A stretch of 64,000 nt of DNA from Streptomyces qaidamensis (GCF_001611795.1 NZ_CP015098.1:5394001-5458000), one strand, 5' to 3'; shown: positions 1-8,435, counted from the first letter of the stretch. Numbers and translations are program-made. Notes: generated by a model from the letters alone, not told the origin.

Positions 1-2
1 TG

Positions 3-506
3 ACCACCTCCGTGCTCGGCACGGGCGTGGCCCTGGTCGGCGGCATCGTCACCTACGCCGCCTGGCGGCACACCACCGCGCTCACCGCCCGCGTTCCGCT
101 CGGCGCGGTCGCGGCCCACCCCGAGGGCGACGCCGCCCAAGTCGAGGCCGAGGCCATCGCCAGCCACGAGCCCGCCTACGGCGACATCGCCTACGCGCCG
201 GACCCCGCCGACCCGGGACGGCTGCTGCTCGGTCCCCTGCACCGGCACGCGGCCGCCGGCTTCCACCTGGACGCCGTGTACACGACCCTCTTCGTCCGCC
301 CGGTCCAGGCCGGAGCGAGCCTCGTCCGGTTCCTCGACCGGGAGGTCGTCGAGACCTACGTGCGCGGTGCGGGCGCGCTGCCCCGCTGGCTCGGCACCGC
401 CGTACGGCGCGCCCAGACCGGCAACGTCCAGACCTATGTGAGCGCGCTGCTCGCCGGCACCGTCGTCCTCGCGGTCGCCGTCGTCCTCGTCGCCACGGGA
501 GCGTGA
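3..506 (+). CDS. nuoL: NADH-quinone oxidoreductase subunit L, C-terminal part
   Basis: This is the 3' end of a gene that begins upstream of the window. The open frame runs from the first bases to a TGA at 504-506. NuoL is the largest proton-pumping membrane arm subunit of respiratory complex I. The visible part shows a membrane segment at the start (GGIVTYAAWRH), a hydrophilic stretch, the segment GFHLDAVYTTLFVRPV that is typical of the region before the last NuoL helix, and a final hydrophobic helix (LLAGTVVLAVAVVLVATGA). The identity is supported by nuoM starting 6 bases later and nuoN after it, the standard order at the end of a nuo operon. The partial length prevents checking the antiporter core. 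Confidence 0.9.
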   Translation, partial: TTSVLGTGVALVGGIVTYAAWRHTTALTARVPLGAVAAHPEGDAAQVEAEAIASHEPAYGDIAYAPDPADPGRLLLGPLHRHAAAGFHLDAVYTTLFVRPVQAGASLVRFLDREVVETYVRGAGALPRWLGTAVRRAQTGNVQTYVSALLAGTVVLAVAVVLVATGA

Positions 507-512
507 GCAGGC

Positions 513-2087
513 GTGATCGATATCAGCGAGTCCGTGATGCAGTTCCTTCTGGCGTTCATCGTCGCCGGCCCGCTCCTCGGCGCCGCCGCGGCTCTCCTGC
601 CCGCCCCGCCCGGGCTGAAGGGGAAGTCACCCGAGCAGGCCGTGCTCCGGCACGGGGTCACCGTGACCGGCGCGGTCCTCATCGCGGCGATCGTCCTCGC
701 GCTCGGCTTCGACCACGACCAGCCGTCGAAGATGCAGGCCGGCACCGACATCAGCTGGATCCCCGCACTCGACGTACGCATCCACCTCGGCATCGACGGC
801 ATCTCCCTCCCCCTTCTGGTCCTGACCGCGCTGCTGACCTTCCTCTGCGCGCTCTACTCGTACTTCAAGATGCCTGCGGGGCCGACTCCCAAGGCCTTCG
901 TCGCCCTGCTGCTCGTCCTCGAGTCCGGCACCCTCGCGACCTTCGCCGTCCTCGACCTGCTGCTGTTCTTCCTGGCCTTCGAGATGGTCCTCATCCCGAT
1001 GTACTTCCTCATCGCCCGCTGGGGCGGCGAGGGCCGGAGCCAGGCCGCCTGGCGGTTCATCCTCTACACGCTGCTCGGCTCCGTGGTCATGCTGCTCGGC
1101 CTGCTCCTGATCGGGATCAAGGCGGGCACGTTCGACATGATGGCACTCGCCACTGACAACGGCCGGTCGCTGACCACATCCGTGCAGGTCATCGCCGTTC
1201 TGGCGATCGGGATCGGGCTCGCGGTGAAGACGCCGATGTGGCCGTTGCACAGCTGGCTGCCCGACGCCCACACCGCCGCGCCGACCGTCGGCTCGGTGCT
1301 CCTGGCCGGCGTCCTGCTGAAGATGGGTACGTACGGGTTCGTCCGGATCCTGCTGCCCATCGCGCCGGACGGGTTCCGCACCTTCGCGCCCTACCTCGCC
1401 GCCCTCGCCGTCGTGGGCATCATCTACGGATCCCTGGCCTGCCTGGCCCTCGCCAAACAGGGCGCGAAGGGCGACCTCAAGCGCCTCATCGCCTACTCCT
1501 CCGTCGGCCACATGGGCTTCGTGCTGCTCGGCATCTCGACGATGACCCCGACCGGCGTGAACGGCGCCCTGTTCGCCAACATCGCGCACGGCCTCATCAC
1601 CGGCCTGCTGTTCTTCCTGGTCGGCGCCCTGAAGGACCGCACCGGCACCACCGACCTCGACACCCTCGCCGAGGAAACCGGAGCCGCCCTCTACGGCAAG
1701 GCCCCGCGCCTCGGCGGCCTGCTCGCCTTCGCCGCCGTCGCCTCGCTCGGCCTGCCGGGCCTGGCCGGATTCTGGGGCGAGATGCTCGCCCTGTTCGGCG
1801 CCTTCCAGCCGGCCGAGGGCCTCAACCGCGCGGCCTTCCTCACCTTCATGGCGATCGGCGCGTTCGGCACGCTGCTGACGGCCGCGTACCTGCTGATCGT
1901 GGTCCGCCGCGTCTGCATGGGCGCCGTGCCCCACGACGCTCCCAGGCTCACAGACGTCCGCTCGTACGAGTTCGCGGCGTGGACACCGCTCGTCGTCCTC
2001 ACCGTCGTCGCGGGCCTGTGGCCCAAGGCTCTCCTGGGCCTGAGCGACCCGGCCGTCCAGCAGCTCCTCGCAGGAGGCACCCGATGA
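513..2087 (+). CDS. nuoM: NADH-quinone oxidoreductase subunit M
   Basis: NuoM is a Mrp-antiporter-like membrane subunit of complex I that couples quinone reduction to proton export. The 524-residue product is the usual size and is almost entirely hydrophobic helices. Family landmarks are FEMVLIPMYFLIARWGG near residues 150-170, with the conserved Glu of the antiporter channel, then VKTPMWPLHSWLPDAHTAAP near 240-260, and LKRLIAYSSVGHMGFVLLG near 325-345. The GTG start at 513 has a GGAGCG ribosome site just upstream, inside the end of nuoL, which points to translational coupling. The stop overlaps the nuoN start. Confidence 0.97.
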   Translation: MIDISESVMQFLLAFIVAGPLLGAAAALLPAPPGLKGKSPEQAVLRHGVTVTGAVLIAAIVLALGFDHDQPSKMQAGTDISWIPALDVRIHLGIDGISLPLLVLTALLTFLCALYSYFKMPAGPTPKAFVALLLVLESGTLATFAVLDLLLFFLAFEMVLIPMYFLIARWGGEGRSQAAWRFILYTLLGSVVMLLGLLLIGIKAGTFDMMALATDNGRSLTTSVQVIAVLAIGIGLAVKTPMWPLHSWLPDAHTAAPTVGSVLLAGVLLKMGTYGFVRILLPIAPDGFRTFAPYLAALAVVGIIYGSLACLALAKQGAKGDLKRLIAYSSVGHMGFVLLGISTMTPTGVNGALFANIAHGLITGLLFFLVGALKDRTGTTDLDTLAEETGAALYGKAPRLGGLLAFAAVASLGLPGLAGFWGEMLALFGAFQPAEGLNRAAFLTFMAIGAFGTLLTAAYLLIVVRRVCMGAVPHDAPRLTDVRSYEFAAWTPLVVLTVVAGLWPKALLGLSDPAVQQLLAGGTR

Positions 2088-3607
2088 GCTCCCCGGCCCA
2101 GCCCCTGGCCGCCTCGCTGGTCCAGTCCGTCGACTGGCTCGCGATCGCGCCGCCCACCATCGCCGCGGTCGCCGGACTCGTCGTCCTGGTCGCGGACCTG
2201 TTCCTCGCCGAGCACCGCAAGACCCTGCTCGGCTGGACGTCGGTGGCAGGCCTGGCCGCCGCGACGGCAATGCTGCTGCCCCTGCTGGACGGCGACCGCA
2301 GCACCTTCTGCCTGACCGGCGACGCCGCCGTGTGCAGCTACACGGCAGACCGCTTCACCCTCGTCATCCAGTTCCTCGTCCTCGGCGGCGCCCTGCTCTC
2401 CGCCCTCCTCTCGGTCACCGCCCTGAAGGACGCCCGCAAGGAGCTGCCCGAAGGCGAGTACTGGTTCCTGCTGCTGTCCTCCGCGGCCGGAGCCGCCCTC
2501 CTGCCCGCCTCCCGCGACCTCGCGACCCTGATCGTCGCCCTGGAGGTCGCCTCCCTGCCCGCCTTCGCGCTGGTCGGCCTGCGGTACGGCGACCGGAAGT
2601 CCTCCGAAGCGGCCCTGAAGTTCTTCCTCTCCTCGGTCACCGCGACCGCGGTCAGCCTCATGGGCATCAGCTTCGTGTACGCCACCACGGGCACGCTTTA
2701 CCTGACCCAGGTCGCCAACCGTGTCCAGAACGTCGACGGGCAGTTCCACACGCTCGCCCAGACCGGCGTCGTGCTCACCCTCGTCGGCTTCGCCTTCAAG
2801 ACGGCCGCCGTGCCCTTCCACTTCTGGGTGCCCGACACCTACGTGGGAGCGCCCCTGCCGATCGCGGCCTACCTGTCGGTCATCGGCAAGGCGGTGGGCT
2901 TCAGCGGCCTGATCCTGGTCACGGTCGTGGCCCTCCCGTCCTACGCCGACGTCTGGGGCCCCGCCCTGGCAGCCCTCGCCGCGCTGACCATGACCGTGGG
3001 CAACGTCGGAGCCCTCCGCCAGCAGGCCACGCGCGCGTACAGCGCGGTCCGCCTGCTCGCCTGGTCCTCCGTCGGCCAGGCCGGCTACCTCCTGGTGCCG
3101 ATCGCCGCCGCCGCGTACTCCGGGGACGCGGAGAAGTCGATCGGCTCCACCGTCGCCTACGCCCTGATGTACGGCGCCGTGAACCTCGGCGCCTTCGCCG
3201 TGGCCGCCCTCGTCGGCCGGACGAAGTCCCTCAACCGCGTCGCCGACTACCGCGGCCTGTACGCCTCCAGTCCCCTGTCCGCGCTGCTCCTGGCGTTCTT
3301 CCTGCTCTGCCTCGCCGGGCTGCCGCCGGGGATCATCGGCCTCTTCGCGAAGGTCACCGTCTTCTCGGCGGCGGTCGACGCCGGCCTCGGCTGGCTGGCC
3401 GTGATCATGGCCGTCAACGTCGTCATCGCGCTGTTCTACTACCTCCAGTGGACGACTCTGCTCTTCCGTGCCCCCGAGGGTGAGCCCGACAAGCACCGCG
3501 TCCCCGGCCCGGTCACCGCCGCGATCGCCCTGACCGGCGTCCTCGGCATCGCCCTGTCCGGCGCACCCCAGCTGGTCCTGCGCTTCACCGACACCGGGCT
3601 CTTCTGA
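2084..3607 (+). CDS. nuoN: NADH-quinone oxidoreductase subunit N
   Basis: NuoN is the third antiporter-like subunit of complex I and the last gene of the nuo operon. The ATG at 2084 overlaps the nuoM stop in an ATGA arrangement, with GGAGG at 2074-2078 as ribosome site. This start gives 507 residues; the reading frame stays open far upstream, but that extension is the shadow of nuoM. Conserved features are the segment LEVASLPAFALVGLRYGDRKSSEAALKFF and FKTAAVPFHFWVPDTYVGAP with the buried Lys and His typical of the family. The last nine codons (RFTDTGLF and the stop) are the first copy of a fourfold 27-bp tandem repeat. Confidence 0.97.
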   Translation: MSSPAQPLAASLVQSVDWLAIAPPTIAAVAGLVVLVADLFLAEHRKTLLGWTSVAGLAAATAMLLPLLDGDRSTFCLTGDAAVCSYTADRFTLVIQFLVLGGALLSALLSVTALKDARKELPEGEYWFLLLSSAAGAALLPASRDLATLIVALEVASLPAFALVGLRYGDRKSSEAALKFFLSSVTATAVSLMGISFVYATTGTLYLTQVANRVQNVDGQFHTLAQTGVVLTLVGFAFKTAAVPFHFWVPDTYVGAPLPIAAYLSVIGKAVGFSGLILVTVVALPSYADVWGPALAALAALTMTVGNVGALRQQATRAYSAVRLLAWSSVGQAGYLLVPIAAAAYSGDAEKSIGSTVAYALMYGAVNLGAFAVAALVGRTKSLNRVADYRGLYASSPLSALLLAFFLLCLAGLPPGIIGLFAKVTVFSAAVDAGLGWLAVIMAVNVVIALFYYLQWTTLLFRAPEGEPDKHRVPGPVTAAIALTGVLGIALSGAPQLVLRFTDTGLF

Positions 3608-3688
3608 CGCTTCACCGGCACCGGGCTCTTCTGACGCTTCACCGGCACCGGGTTCTTCTGACGCTTCACCGGCACCGGGTTCTTCTGA
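3581..3688 (+). repeat. Fourfold 27-bp tandem repeat of the nuoN 3' end including its stop
   Basis: Four head-to-tail copies of 27 bp lie at 3581-3607, 3608-3634, 3635-3661 and 3662-3688. Each begins CGCTTCACCG and ends CTTCTGA. Copy 1 is the coding end of nuoN. Copies 2 to 4 are downstream and differ from it at one position (CGGCACC against CGACACC), with a C/T change in copies 3 and 4 (GGGCTC against GGGTTC). The unit equals nine codons, so every copy carries the stop codon in the same frame. Confidence 0.95.
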
Positions 3689-3942
3689 ACGGACCGGCTT
3701 CCCGGAAGACCGGCCGCTCACACCGCACGCGCGTGGTGCACTCGCTCCCACGCGTGCGTGCCGCGGTCGTTGCCGTCACCCGGACGGTCCACACCCGCCG
3801 CCGCGCGCACCAGGGAACTTGAGCCTCCCGCCTGGCGTTGACCAGTACGGGAAGGTCCACTGGACGTGAGGACGCGGCACCAGTGGGCACCGCAGATTCA
3901 GCAAGCAAGGGTCCCCCTGCCGCACCACTTGGAGGGCGCACC
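3608..3942. other. Intergenic region between nuoN and htpX
   Basis: This 335-base gap holds three extra copies of the nuoN end repeat (to 3688) and then about 250 bases without a convincing gene. An open frame in the htpX phase extends upstream to 3838, but the ribosome site GGAGGG at 3931-3936 favours the htpX start at 3943. No convincing promoter pair was seen; a TTGACC occurs near 3837 without a good -10 partner. Confidence 0.6.
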
Positions 3943-4806
3943 GTGCACCGCCGGCACAACGGGCTCAGGACAGCGATCCTCCTGGGTGGACTGTCCGCAC
4001 TCATCATCGTCATCGGCAGCTTCTTCGGCCGCATGGGGCTCGTCATCGCCGTCCTGGTAGCGCTGGCCACCAACGCGTACGCGTACTGGAACAGCGACAA
4101 ACTGGCACTGCGCGCGATGCGCGCCCGCCCGGTGAGCGAGTTCGAGGCGCCGGCGCTCTACCGCATGGTCCGCGAGCTCTCCACCCAGGCCCGCCAGCCC
4201 ATGCCGCGCCTGTACATCTCCCCGACGGAGGCACCCAACGCCTTCGCCACGGGCCGCAACCCACGCAACGCCGCCGTGTGCTGCACCGACGGCATCCTCC
4301 GACTGCTGGACGAACGCGAGCTGCGCGGCGTCATCGGACACGAGCTGAGCCACGTCTACAACCGCGACATCCTCATCTCGTCGGTCGCGGGCGCCCTCGC
4401 CTCCGTCATCATGTTCCTGGTCAACTTCGCCTGGCTGATCCCCATCGGGCGCTCGGACGACGATGACGGCCCCGGGCTGCTCGGCATGCTCCTGATCATG
4501 CTTCTGGGCCCGCTCGCCGCCTCGCTCATCCAACTGGCCGTCAGCCGCTCCCGGGAGTACCAGGCGGATGCCTCCGGCGCCCAGCTCACCGGCGACCCGC
4601 TCGCCCTGGCCAGTGCCCTGCGTAAGCTCGAACTCGGCACGAAGCAGCTCCCGCTGCCGCCCGAGCCGCGCATCGAGACCGCCAGCCACATGATGATCGC
4701 GAACCCGTTCCGGCCCGGCCAGGGCCTCTCGAAGATGTTCTCCACACACCCGCCGATGGCGGAACGCATCGCCCGGCTCGAGAAGATGGCAGGTGGGAAC
4801 CAATGA
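3943..4806 (+). CDS. htpX: HtpX-like M48 membrane zinc metalloprotease
   Basis: HtpX is a membrane-bound zinc endopeptidase that degrades damaged membrane proteins. The GTG at 3943 lies six bases after GGAGGG and gives 287 residues starting MHRRHNGLRT, the usual HtpX length. Two membrane helices lie at about residues 10-45, the zinc motif HELSH at 133-137, a further hydrophobic pair at about 150-195, and the third ligand Glu in SRSREYQADASGA. The C-terminal THPPMAERIARLE motif is typical of the family. The stop overlaps the next gene by ATGA, so the two are probably cotranscribed and perhaps act in the same membrane stress response. Confidence 0.95.
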   Translation: MHRRHNGLRTAILLGGLSALIIVIGSFFGRMGLVIAVLVALATNAYAYWNSDKLALRAMRARPVSEFEAPALYRMVRELSTQARQPMPRLYISPTEAPNAFATGRNPRNAAVCCTDGILRLLDERELRGVIGHELSHVYNRDILISSVAGALASVIMFLVNFAWLIPIGRSDDDDGPGLLGMLLIMLLGPLAASLIQLAVSRSREYQADASGAQLTGDPLALASALRKLELGTKQLPLPPEPRIETASHMMIANPFRPGQGLSKMFSTHPPMAERIARLEKMAGGNQ

Positions 4807-5195
4807 GGACCGTACTCAACGTCATATGGCTCGTCCTGAGTGGCTTCTGGCTGTTCCTCGCCTACATGCTCGCGGGCGTCCTCCTCTGCATCACCATCAT
4901 CGGCATCCCGTTCGGCATAGCGGCCTTCCGCATCGGCGTCTACGCCCTGTGGCCCTTCGGGTACACGACGGTCGAGCGCCATGACGCGGGCGCACCGTCC
5001 TGCGTGGGCAACGTGCTCTGGCTCGTCCTCGCGGGCTGGTGGCTCACCCTCGGCCACATCGCCACCGGCATCGCCCTGTGCGTGACGATCATCGGCATCC
5101 CGCTCGGCATCGCCAATTTCAAGCTCATCCCGGTCTCGTTGCTCCCGCTCGGCCGCGACATCGTGCGGACGAACGAGCCGTTCGCGGTGCGCTGA
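4803..5195 (+). CDS. YccF-domain inner membrane protein
   Basis: The 130-residue product contains two copies of a YccF-type module. In each, a hydrophobic helix (NVIWLVLSGFW and NVLWLVLAGWW) is followed by a helix ending in a CITIIGIPFGIAAFRI or CVTIIGIPLGIANFKL segment. This duplicated IIGIPxGIAxF signature defines the family, whose function is unknown. Four membrane segments are expected. The ATG overlaps the htpX stop by four bases, suggesting translational coupling with the protease. Confidence 0.9.
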   Translation: MRTVLNVIWLVLSGFWLFLAYMLAGVLLCITIIGIPFGIAAFRIGVYALWPFGYTTVERHDAGAPSCVGNVLWLVLAGWWLTLGHIATGIALCVTIIGIPLGIANFKLIPVSLLPLGRDIVRTNEPFAVR

Positions 5196-5218
5196 CGCAG
5201 GGAGCCTCTCTTCCCCCG

Positions 5219-5245
5219 ATGTCCACAGGCCAGTGGTTATCCACA
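5219..5245 (+). other. Pair of DnaA-box-like 9-mers
   Basis: TTATCCACA at 5237-5245 matches the classical DnaA box exactly. ATGTCCACA at 5219-5227 differs by one base from TTGTCCACA, the form frequent in Streptomyces origins. Both are followed by GGCC and have the same orientation, 18 bp apart. Whether they bind DnaA is unknown. They could titrate DnaA or regulate neighbours, or be chance. Confidence 0.4.
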
Positions 5246-5285
5246 GGCCCGCCCGGCCGTCAGCGGCGGCCTGCATGATGAACCC

Positions 5286-5459
5286 ATGACAGCGATCGAG
5301 CAGTTGCCGACCCGAGTGATGTCCGAGCTCTGCAACTCCCGCTTGGGGGCCGGACCGTCGCACCCCGAGCCTGCCGCGCCCGGGAGGAGCGACGAAAGAC
5401 CTGAGCCGAGGGGCCCCGACAGACCTGAGCCGAGAGGCTCCCGCAGGCCAAGGTTCTGA
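5286..5459 (+). CDS. Doubtful small open frame, 57 codons
   Basis: An ATG at 5286 opens a short frame (MTAIEQLPTRVMSELCNSRL at the amino end) that runs to a TGA at 5457. I do not recognise it. The first 20 residues look protein-like, but the second half is a low-complexity Pro/Arg/Gly stretch encoded by a duplicated 24-bp unit (two copies of RPEPRG). It has no clear Shine-Dalgarno sequence. It could be a decayed gene start rather than a functional gene. Confidence 0.2.
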   Translation: MTAIEQLPTRVMSELCNSRLGAGPSHPEPAAPGRSDERPEPRGPDRPEPRGSRRPRF

Positions 5460-5557
5460 CGGACGGCGTGGTGGGCCGCATGGACTTGAACGCGTGGTGG
5501 GCTCCACGGGCTTGGACGGCGTCGAGGGCGCAAGGGGCTTGGACGGCGTTGAGGGCG
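5397..5557. repeat. Two adjacent short tandem duplications
   Basis: Unit A starts AGACCTGAGCCGAG and occurs at 5397-5420 and 5421-5444. Unit B starts GGGCTTGGACGGCGT and occurs at 5508-5530 and 5535-5557, with one C/T difference. Between them ACGGCGTGGTGGGC-like sequence also occurs twice in diverged form. The region looks like a decaying minisatellite just beyond the permease stop codon. Confidence 0.75.
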
Positions 5558-5585
5558 TGAACGGCGGTGACCAGGAAGCCCTGCC

Positions 5586-6842
5586 CTACTTCCTCGCCGC
5601 CCCGGCCTCCACCCGCCGCCGCACCGCGTACGCAACCGCCCCGACCACCAGCACCCCCGCGCCCACGACCACCGACACCCCGGGCAGCGAGAACGCCAGC
5701 ACCACACACCCGGCCAGCCCCACCACCGGCACCACCCGCGCCGCCGGCGCCGAAGACAGCGTCCAGGCCGATGCGTTGGCCACGGCGTAGTACGCCAGCA
5801 CACCGAAGGAGGAGAACCCGATCGCGCCCCGGACATCCACCGTGGCGGCCAGAACCGCGACCACCGCACCCACGGCCAGCTCCGCCCGGTGCGGCACCTG
5901 GAACCGCGGATGCACGGTGGCCAGCACCCCCGGCAGATGCCGGTCCCGTGCCATGGCCAGCGTCGTCCGTGACACCCCCAGGATCAGCGCCAGCAGCGAG
6001 CCCATCGCGGCCACCGCCGCACCGATCCGTACCACCGGCACGAGCCAGGTCGCTCCGGCCGCCCGCACCGCGTCGGTCAGCGGCGCCGTCGCGTCCCCGA
6101 GACCGCCCGGCCCGAGCACCGAAAGGACAGCCACAGCCACACACGCGTACACCACCAGCGCGATGCCCAGCGCCAGCGGGATCGCGCGTGGAATGGTGCG
6201 CGCCGGATCCCGCACCTCCTCGCCGAGGGTGGCGATCCGGGCGTACCCGGCGAAGGCGAAGAACAGCAGACCGGCCGCCTGCAGCACACCGTCCGTGCCG
6301 CCCGAGGCCCCGATGTCCAGCCGCCCGGCATCGGCCTCACCGGAGACCAGACACACGACCACCACGGAAGCGAGGACAGCCAGGACCAGCGCCACGATCA
6401 CCCGCGTCACCCACGCGGACTTCTGGACACCGCCGTAGTTCACCGCGGTCAGCGCCACCACGGCCCCGACCGCCACCGCGTGCGCCTGCCCGGGCCAGAC
6501 GTACGTGCCCACGGTGAGCGCCATCGCCGCACAGGAGGCCGTCTTACCCACTACGAACGACCAGCCCGCGAGATACCCCCAGAACTCCCCGAGCCGCTCC
6601 CGCCCGTACACGTACGTGCCGCCCGAGGCCGGATACAGGGCGGCGAGGCGAGCCGACGACATGGCGTTGCAGTACGCGACCACAGCGGCGACGGCGAGCC
6701 CGATGAGTAGCCCGGTTCCGGCCGCGTGCGCGGCCGGCGCGAGGGCGGCGAAGATCCCCGCCCCCACCATCGAGCCGAGTCCGATGACGACGGCGTCACC
6801 CAAGCCGAGGGTGCGGCGCAGTCCGGGAGCGGAAGCTGTCAT
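5586..6842 (-). CDS. APC-family amino acid permease
   Basis: The 418-residue product is a polytopic membrane protein of the amino acid-polyamine-organocation superfamily, expected to import amino acids or related amines. The N-terminal LGLGDAVVIGLGSMVGAGIFAAL segment, with its GSMVGAGIF helix-1 motif, is diagnostic. FFAFAGYARIATLGEEVRDPARTIPRAI near residues 215-240 is the conserved helix-6 to loop region. About twelve hydrophobic helices can be counted. I chose the ATG at 6842 (MTASAPGLRRTLGLGD) because the upstream 49 codons in frame look non-coding. The substrate cannot be deduced. Confidence 0.93.
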   Translation of the reverse strand: MTASAPGLRRTLGLGDAVVIGLGSMVGAGIFAALAPAAHAAGTGLLIGLAVAAVVAYCNAMSSARLAALYPASGGTYVYGRERLGEFWGYLAGWSFVVGKTASCAAMALTVGTYVWPGQAHAVAVGAVVALTAVNYGGVQKSAWVTRVIVALVLAVLASVVVVCLVSGEADAGRLDIGASGGTDGVLQAAGLLFFAFAGYARIATLGEEVRDPARTIPRAIPLALGIALVVYACVAVAVLSVLGPGGLGDATAPLTDAVRAAGATWLVPVVRIGAAVAAMGSLLALILGVSRTTLAMARDRHLPGVLATVHPRFQVPHRAELAVGAVVAVLAATVDVRGAIGFSSFGVLAYYAVANASAWTLSSAPAARVVPVVGLAGCVVLAFSLPGVSVVVGAGVLVVGAVAYAVRRRVEAGAARK

Positions 6843-7035
6843 GCGTCGCACCCTATTGATCAGCGCAACCAGCGGGTGCGGCCGGGACGTCCTCCCCACC
6901 AACACGGCGTGAACGTGCGTGGCGAGGAGGCCATGCGCGGGACGCCCGACGTAGGACGCACGGGCCGGGCCTGCCGGGAGCAGGATCACAAGGCCGGGAC
7001 AGTGCGTGCACAGCGTGAAAGGGCAGGTTCACGGC

Positions 7036-7302
7036 ATGACCTTCATCAGCTGGATCATCCTGGGACTGTTGGCCGGAGCGATCGCGAAGTTCCTGCTGCC
7101 GGGGCGTGACCCGGGCGGCCTCATCGGCACGACTCTGATCGGCATCGCGGGCGCGTTCATCGGCGGCTGGATATCGGCCCGCTGGATGGACCACCCGATC
7201 ACCAAGGGCTTCTACGACGGTGCGACCTGGGCAGCGGCGATCGGCGGATCGCTGGTCCTGCTGATCGCCTACCGCCTGCTGTTCGGCAACTCGCGCGACT
7301 GA
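7036..7302 (+). CDS. GlsB/YeaQ/YmgE-family small membrane protein
   Basis: The 88-residue product is a transglycosylase-associated protein of the GlsB/YeaQ/YmgE family, small stress-related integral membrane proteins of unknown mechanism. The signature is WIILGLLAGAIAKFLLPGRDPGG, then a GTTLIGIAGAFIGGWI helix and a last helix AAIGGSLVLLIAYRLLF, giving three membrane segments. The ATG at 7036 gives the normal length. An in-frame start ten codons earlier is possible but adds an unusual polar leader. It is divergent from the permease. Confidence 0.93.
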   Translation: MTFISWIILGLLAGAIAKFLLPGRDPGGLIGTTLIGIAGAFIGGWISARWMDHPITKGFYDGATWAAAIGGSLVLLIAYRLLFGNSRD

Positions 7303-7528
7303 CCGCGGCCACCCATGGCAGCCGACGGCCGACAGTCGGCAGCCGAGACGATGGCGGCAGGCGCGCGGCCTGCGGGAGGCATGCGGGCGGCCGCTGGCAG
7401 TTGGCAGCAGCCGAGCCGATGATGGCCGCAGCGGGCGAGATCGATGGCGGTAGACGGGAGAGAAGGGTGGGCACCGGTAGTACCCACCCCTCCTCGTACC
7501 CGTGCGGGCGGGAGCCCGGGGACCGGAC

Positions 7529-8017
7529 CTACCGGTAGTTCACGAACTGCATCGCGAAGTCGAAGTCCTTGCCCTTCAGCAGGGTGATGACGGCCTGCAG
7601 ATCGTCACGGCTCTTGGAGCTGACCCGCAGCTCCTCGCCCTGCACCTGCGCCTTCACGCCCTTGGGGCCCTCGTCGCGGATGGTCTTCGCCACCTTCTTG
7701 GCGTTCTCCTGGGAGATCCCCTCCTTGATCGAAGAGAAGATCTTGTACTCCTTGCCGGAGAGCTGGGGCTCGCCCGCGTCCAGAGCCTTCAGCGAGATGC
7801 CCCGCTTGATCAGCTTGGACTGGAAGACGTCGAGGATGGCCTTCACCCGGTCCTCGGAGTTCGCCTCCATGAGGATCTGCTCACCGGACCACGAGATCGA
7901 GGCACCCACGCCCTTGAAGTCGTAGCGCTGCGAGATCTCCTTGGCGGCCTGGTTGAGTGCGTTGTCGACCTCCTGCCGCTCGACCTTCGAGACGATGTCG
8001 AAACTGGAGTCGGCCAT
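7529..8017 (-). CDS. yajQ: YajQ family nucleotide-binding protein (DUF520)
   Basis: The 162-residue product matches the YajQ/DUF520 family along its whole length: MADSSFDIVSKVERQEVDNA at the start, QRYDFKGV, the middle GISLKALDAGEPQLSGKEYK, and RVSSKSRDDLQAVITLLK towards the end. YajQ proteins have two ferredoxin-like domains and bind nucleotides; a related Xanthomonas protein binds cyclic di-GMP. The role in Streptomyces is not established. AAGGAG lies ten bases upstream of the ATG on the minus strand. Confidence 0.96.
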   Translation of the reverse strand: MADSSFDIVSKVERQEVDNALNQAAKEISQRYDFKGVGASISWSGEQILMEANSEDRVKAILDVFQSKLIKRGISLKALDAGEPQLSGKEYKIFSSIKEGISQENAKKVAKTIRDEGPKGVKAQVQGEELRVSSKSRDDLQAVITLLKGKDFDFAMQFVNYR

Positions 8018-8237
8018 GTCCTGTGGCTCCTTGTATCGGGGTGCGTATCGTGCGTACCGGCGTATGCGGGCGGTCGCAGGGCCCGTTCAGGTCCCGGGCC
8101 GCATCCGGACAAGCCTAGCCACCCCCGGCCCTCCGGGCGCGGATCAATCGGGTGGCGGAGCACCCCTCCACATCAGGTATTGTTTACGTCGTTGCCACGG
8201 AGCGCCGCGGAAGAGCGGCTCGCCAGGCAGCGACCCC

Positions 8238-8319
8238 GGCGGTGTGCCCGAGCGGCCAAAGGGAGCAGACTGTAAATCTGCCGGCTCAGCCTTCCCAGGT
8301 TCGAATCCTGGCGCCGCCA
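8238..8319 (+). tRNA. tRNA-Tyr (GTA)
   Basis: The acceptor stem GGCGGTG pairs with CGCCGCC followed by discriminator A. The anticodon loop is CTGTAAA, giving GTA for tyrosine. The long variable arm of class II tRNAs is present and the T loop is TTCGAAT. The length is 82 nt and CCA is not encoded. A strong terminator follows 12 bases later. Confidence 0.97.
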
Positions 8320-8331
8320 CACTGGGGAAGA

Positions 8332-8372
8332 CCCCCTCTCATCTACGGAGACGTAGATGAGAGGGGGTTTTT
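8332..8372 (+). terminator. Intrinsic terminator of tRNA-Tyr
   Basis: A perfect 16-bp stem (8332-8347 with 8352-8367) closes a GAGA loop and is followed by five T residues. Its left arm begins CCCCCTCTCATC. Confidence 0.95.
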
Positions 8373-8390
8373 CGTTGTCTCAGCGCATGT

Positions 8391-8435
8391 CCCCCTGGCG
8401 TCCTCCTGGCGTCCCCCCTGGCGTCCTCCTGGCGT
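8391..8435. repeat. Short CCTGGCGT tandem repeat
   Basis: The octamer CCTGGCGT occurs four times in 45 bp. It forms two copies of a 22-23-bp unit (8391-8412 and 8413-8435) just beyond the tRNA-Tyr terminator. Confidence 0.75.

Larger units (their letters stand above)
5196..5585. other. Repeat-rich intergenic region with DnaA-box-like sites
   Basis: This gap of 390 bases contains two DnaA-box-like 9-mers at its left end. It also has a doubtful 57-codon open frame (5286-5459) and two pairs of short tandem repeats: 24-bp units at 5397-5420 and 5421-5444, and 23-bp units at 5508-5530 and 5535-5557. No recognised gene was found. Confidence 0.6.
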
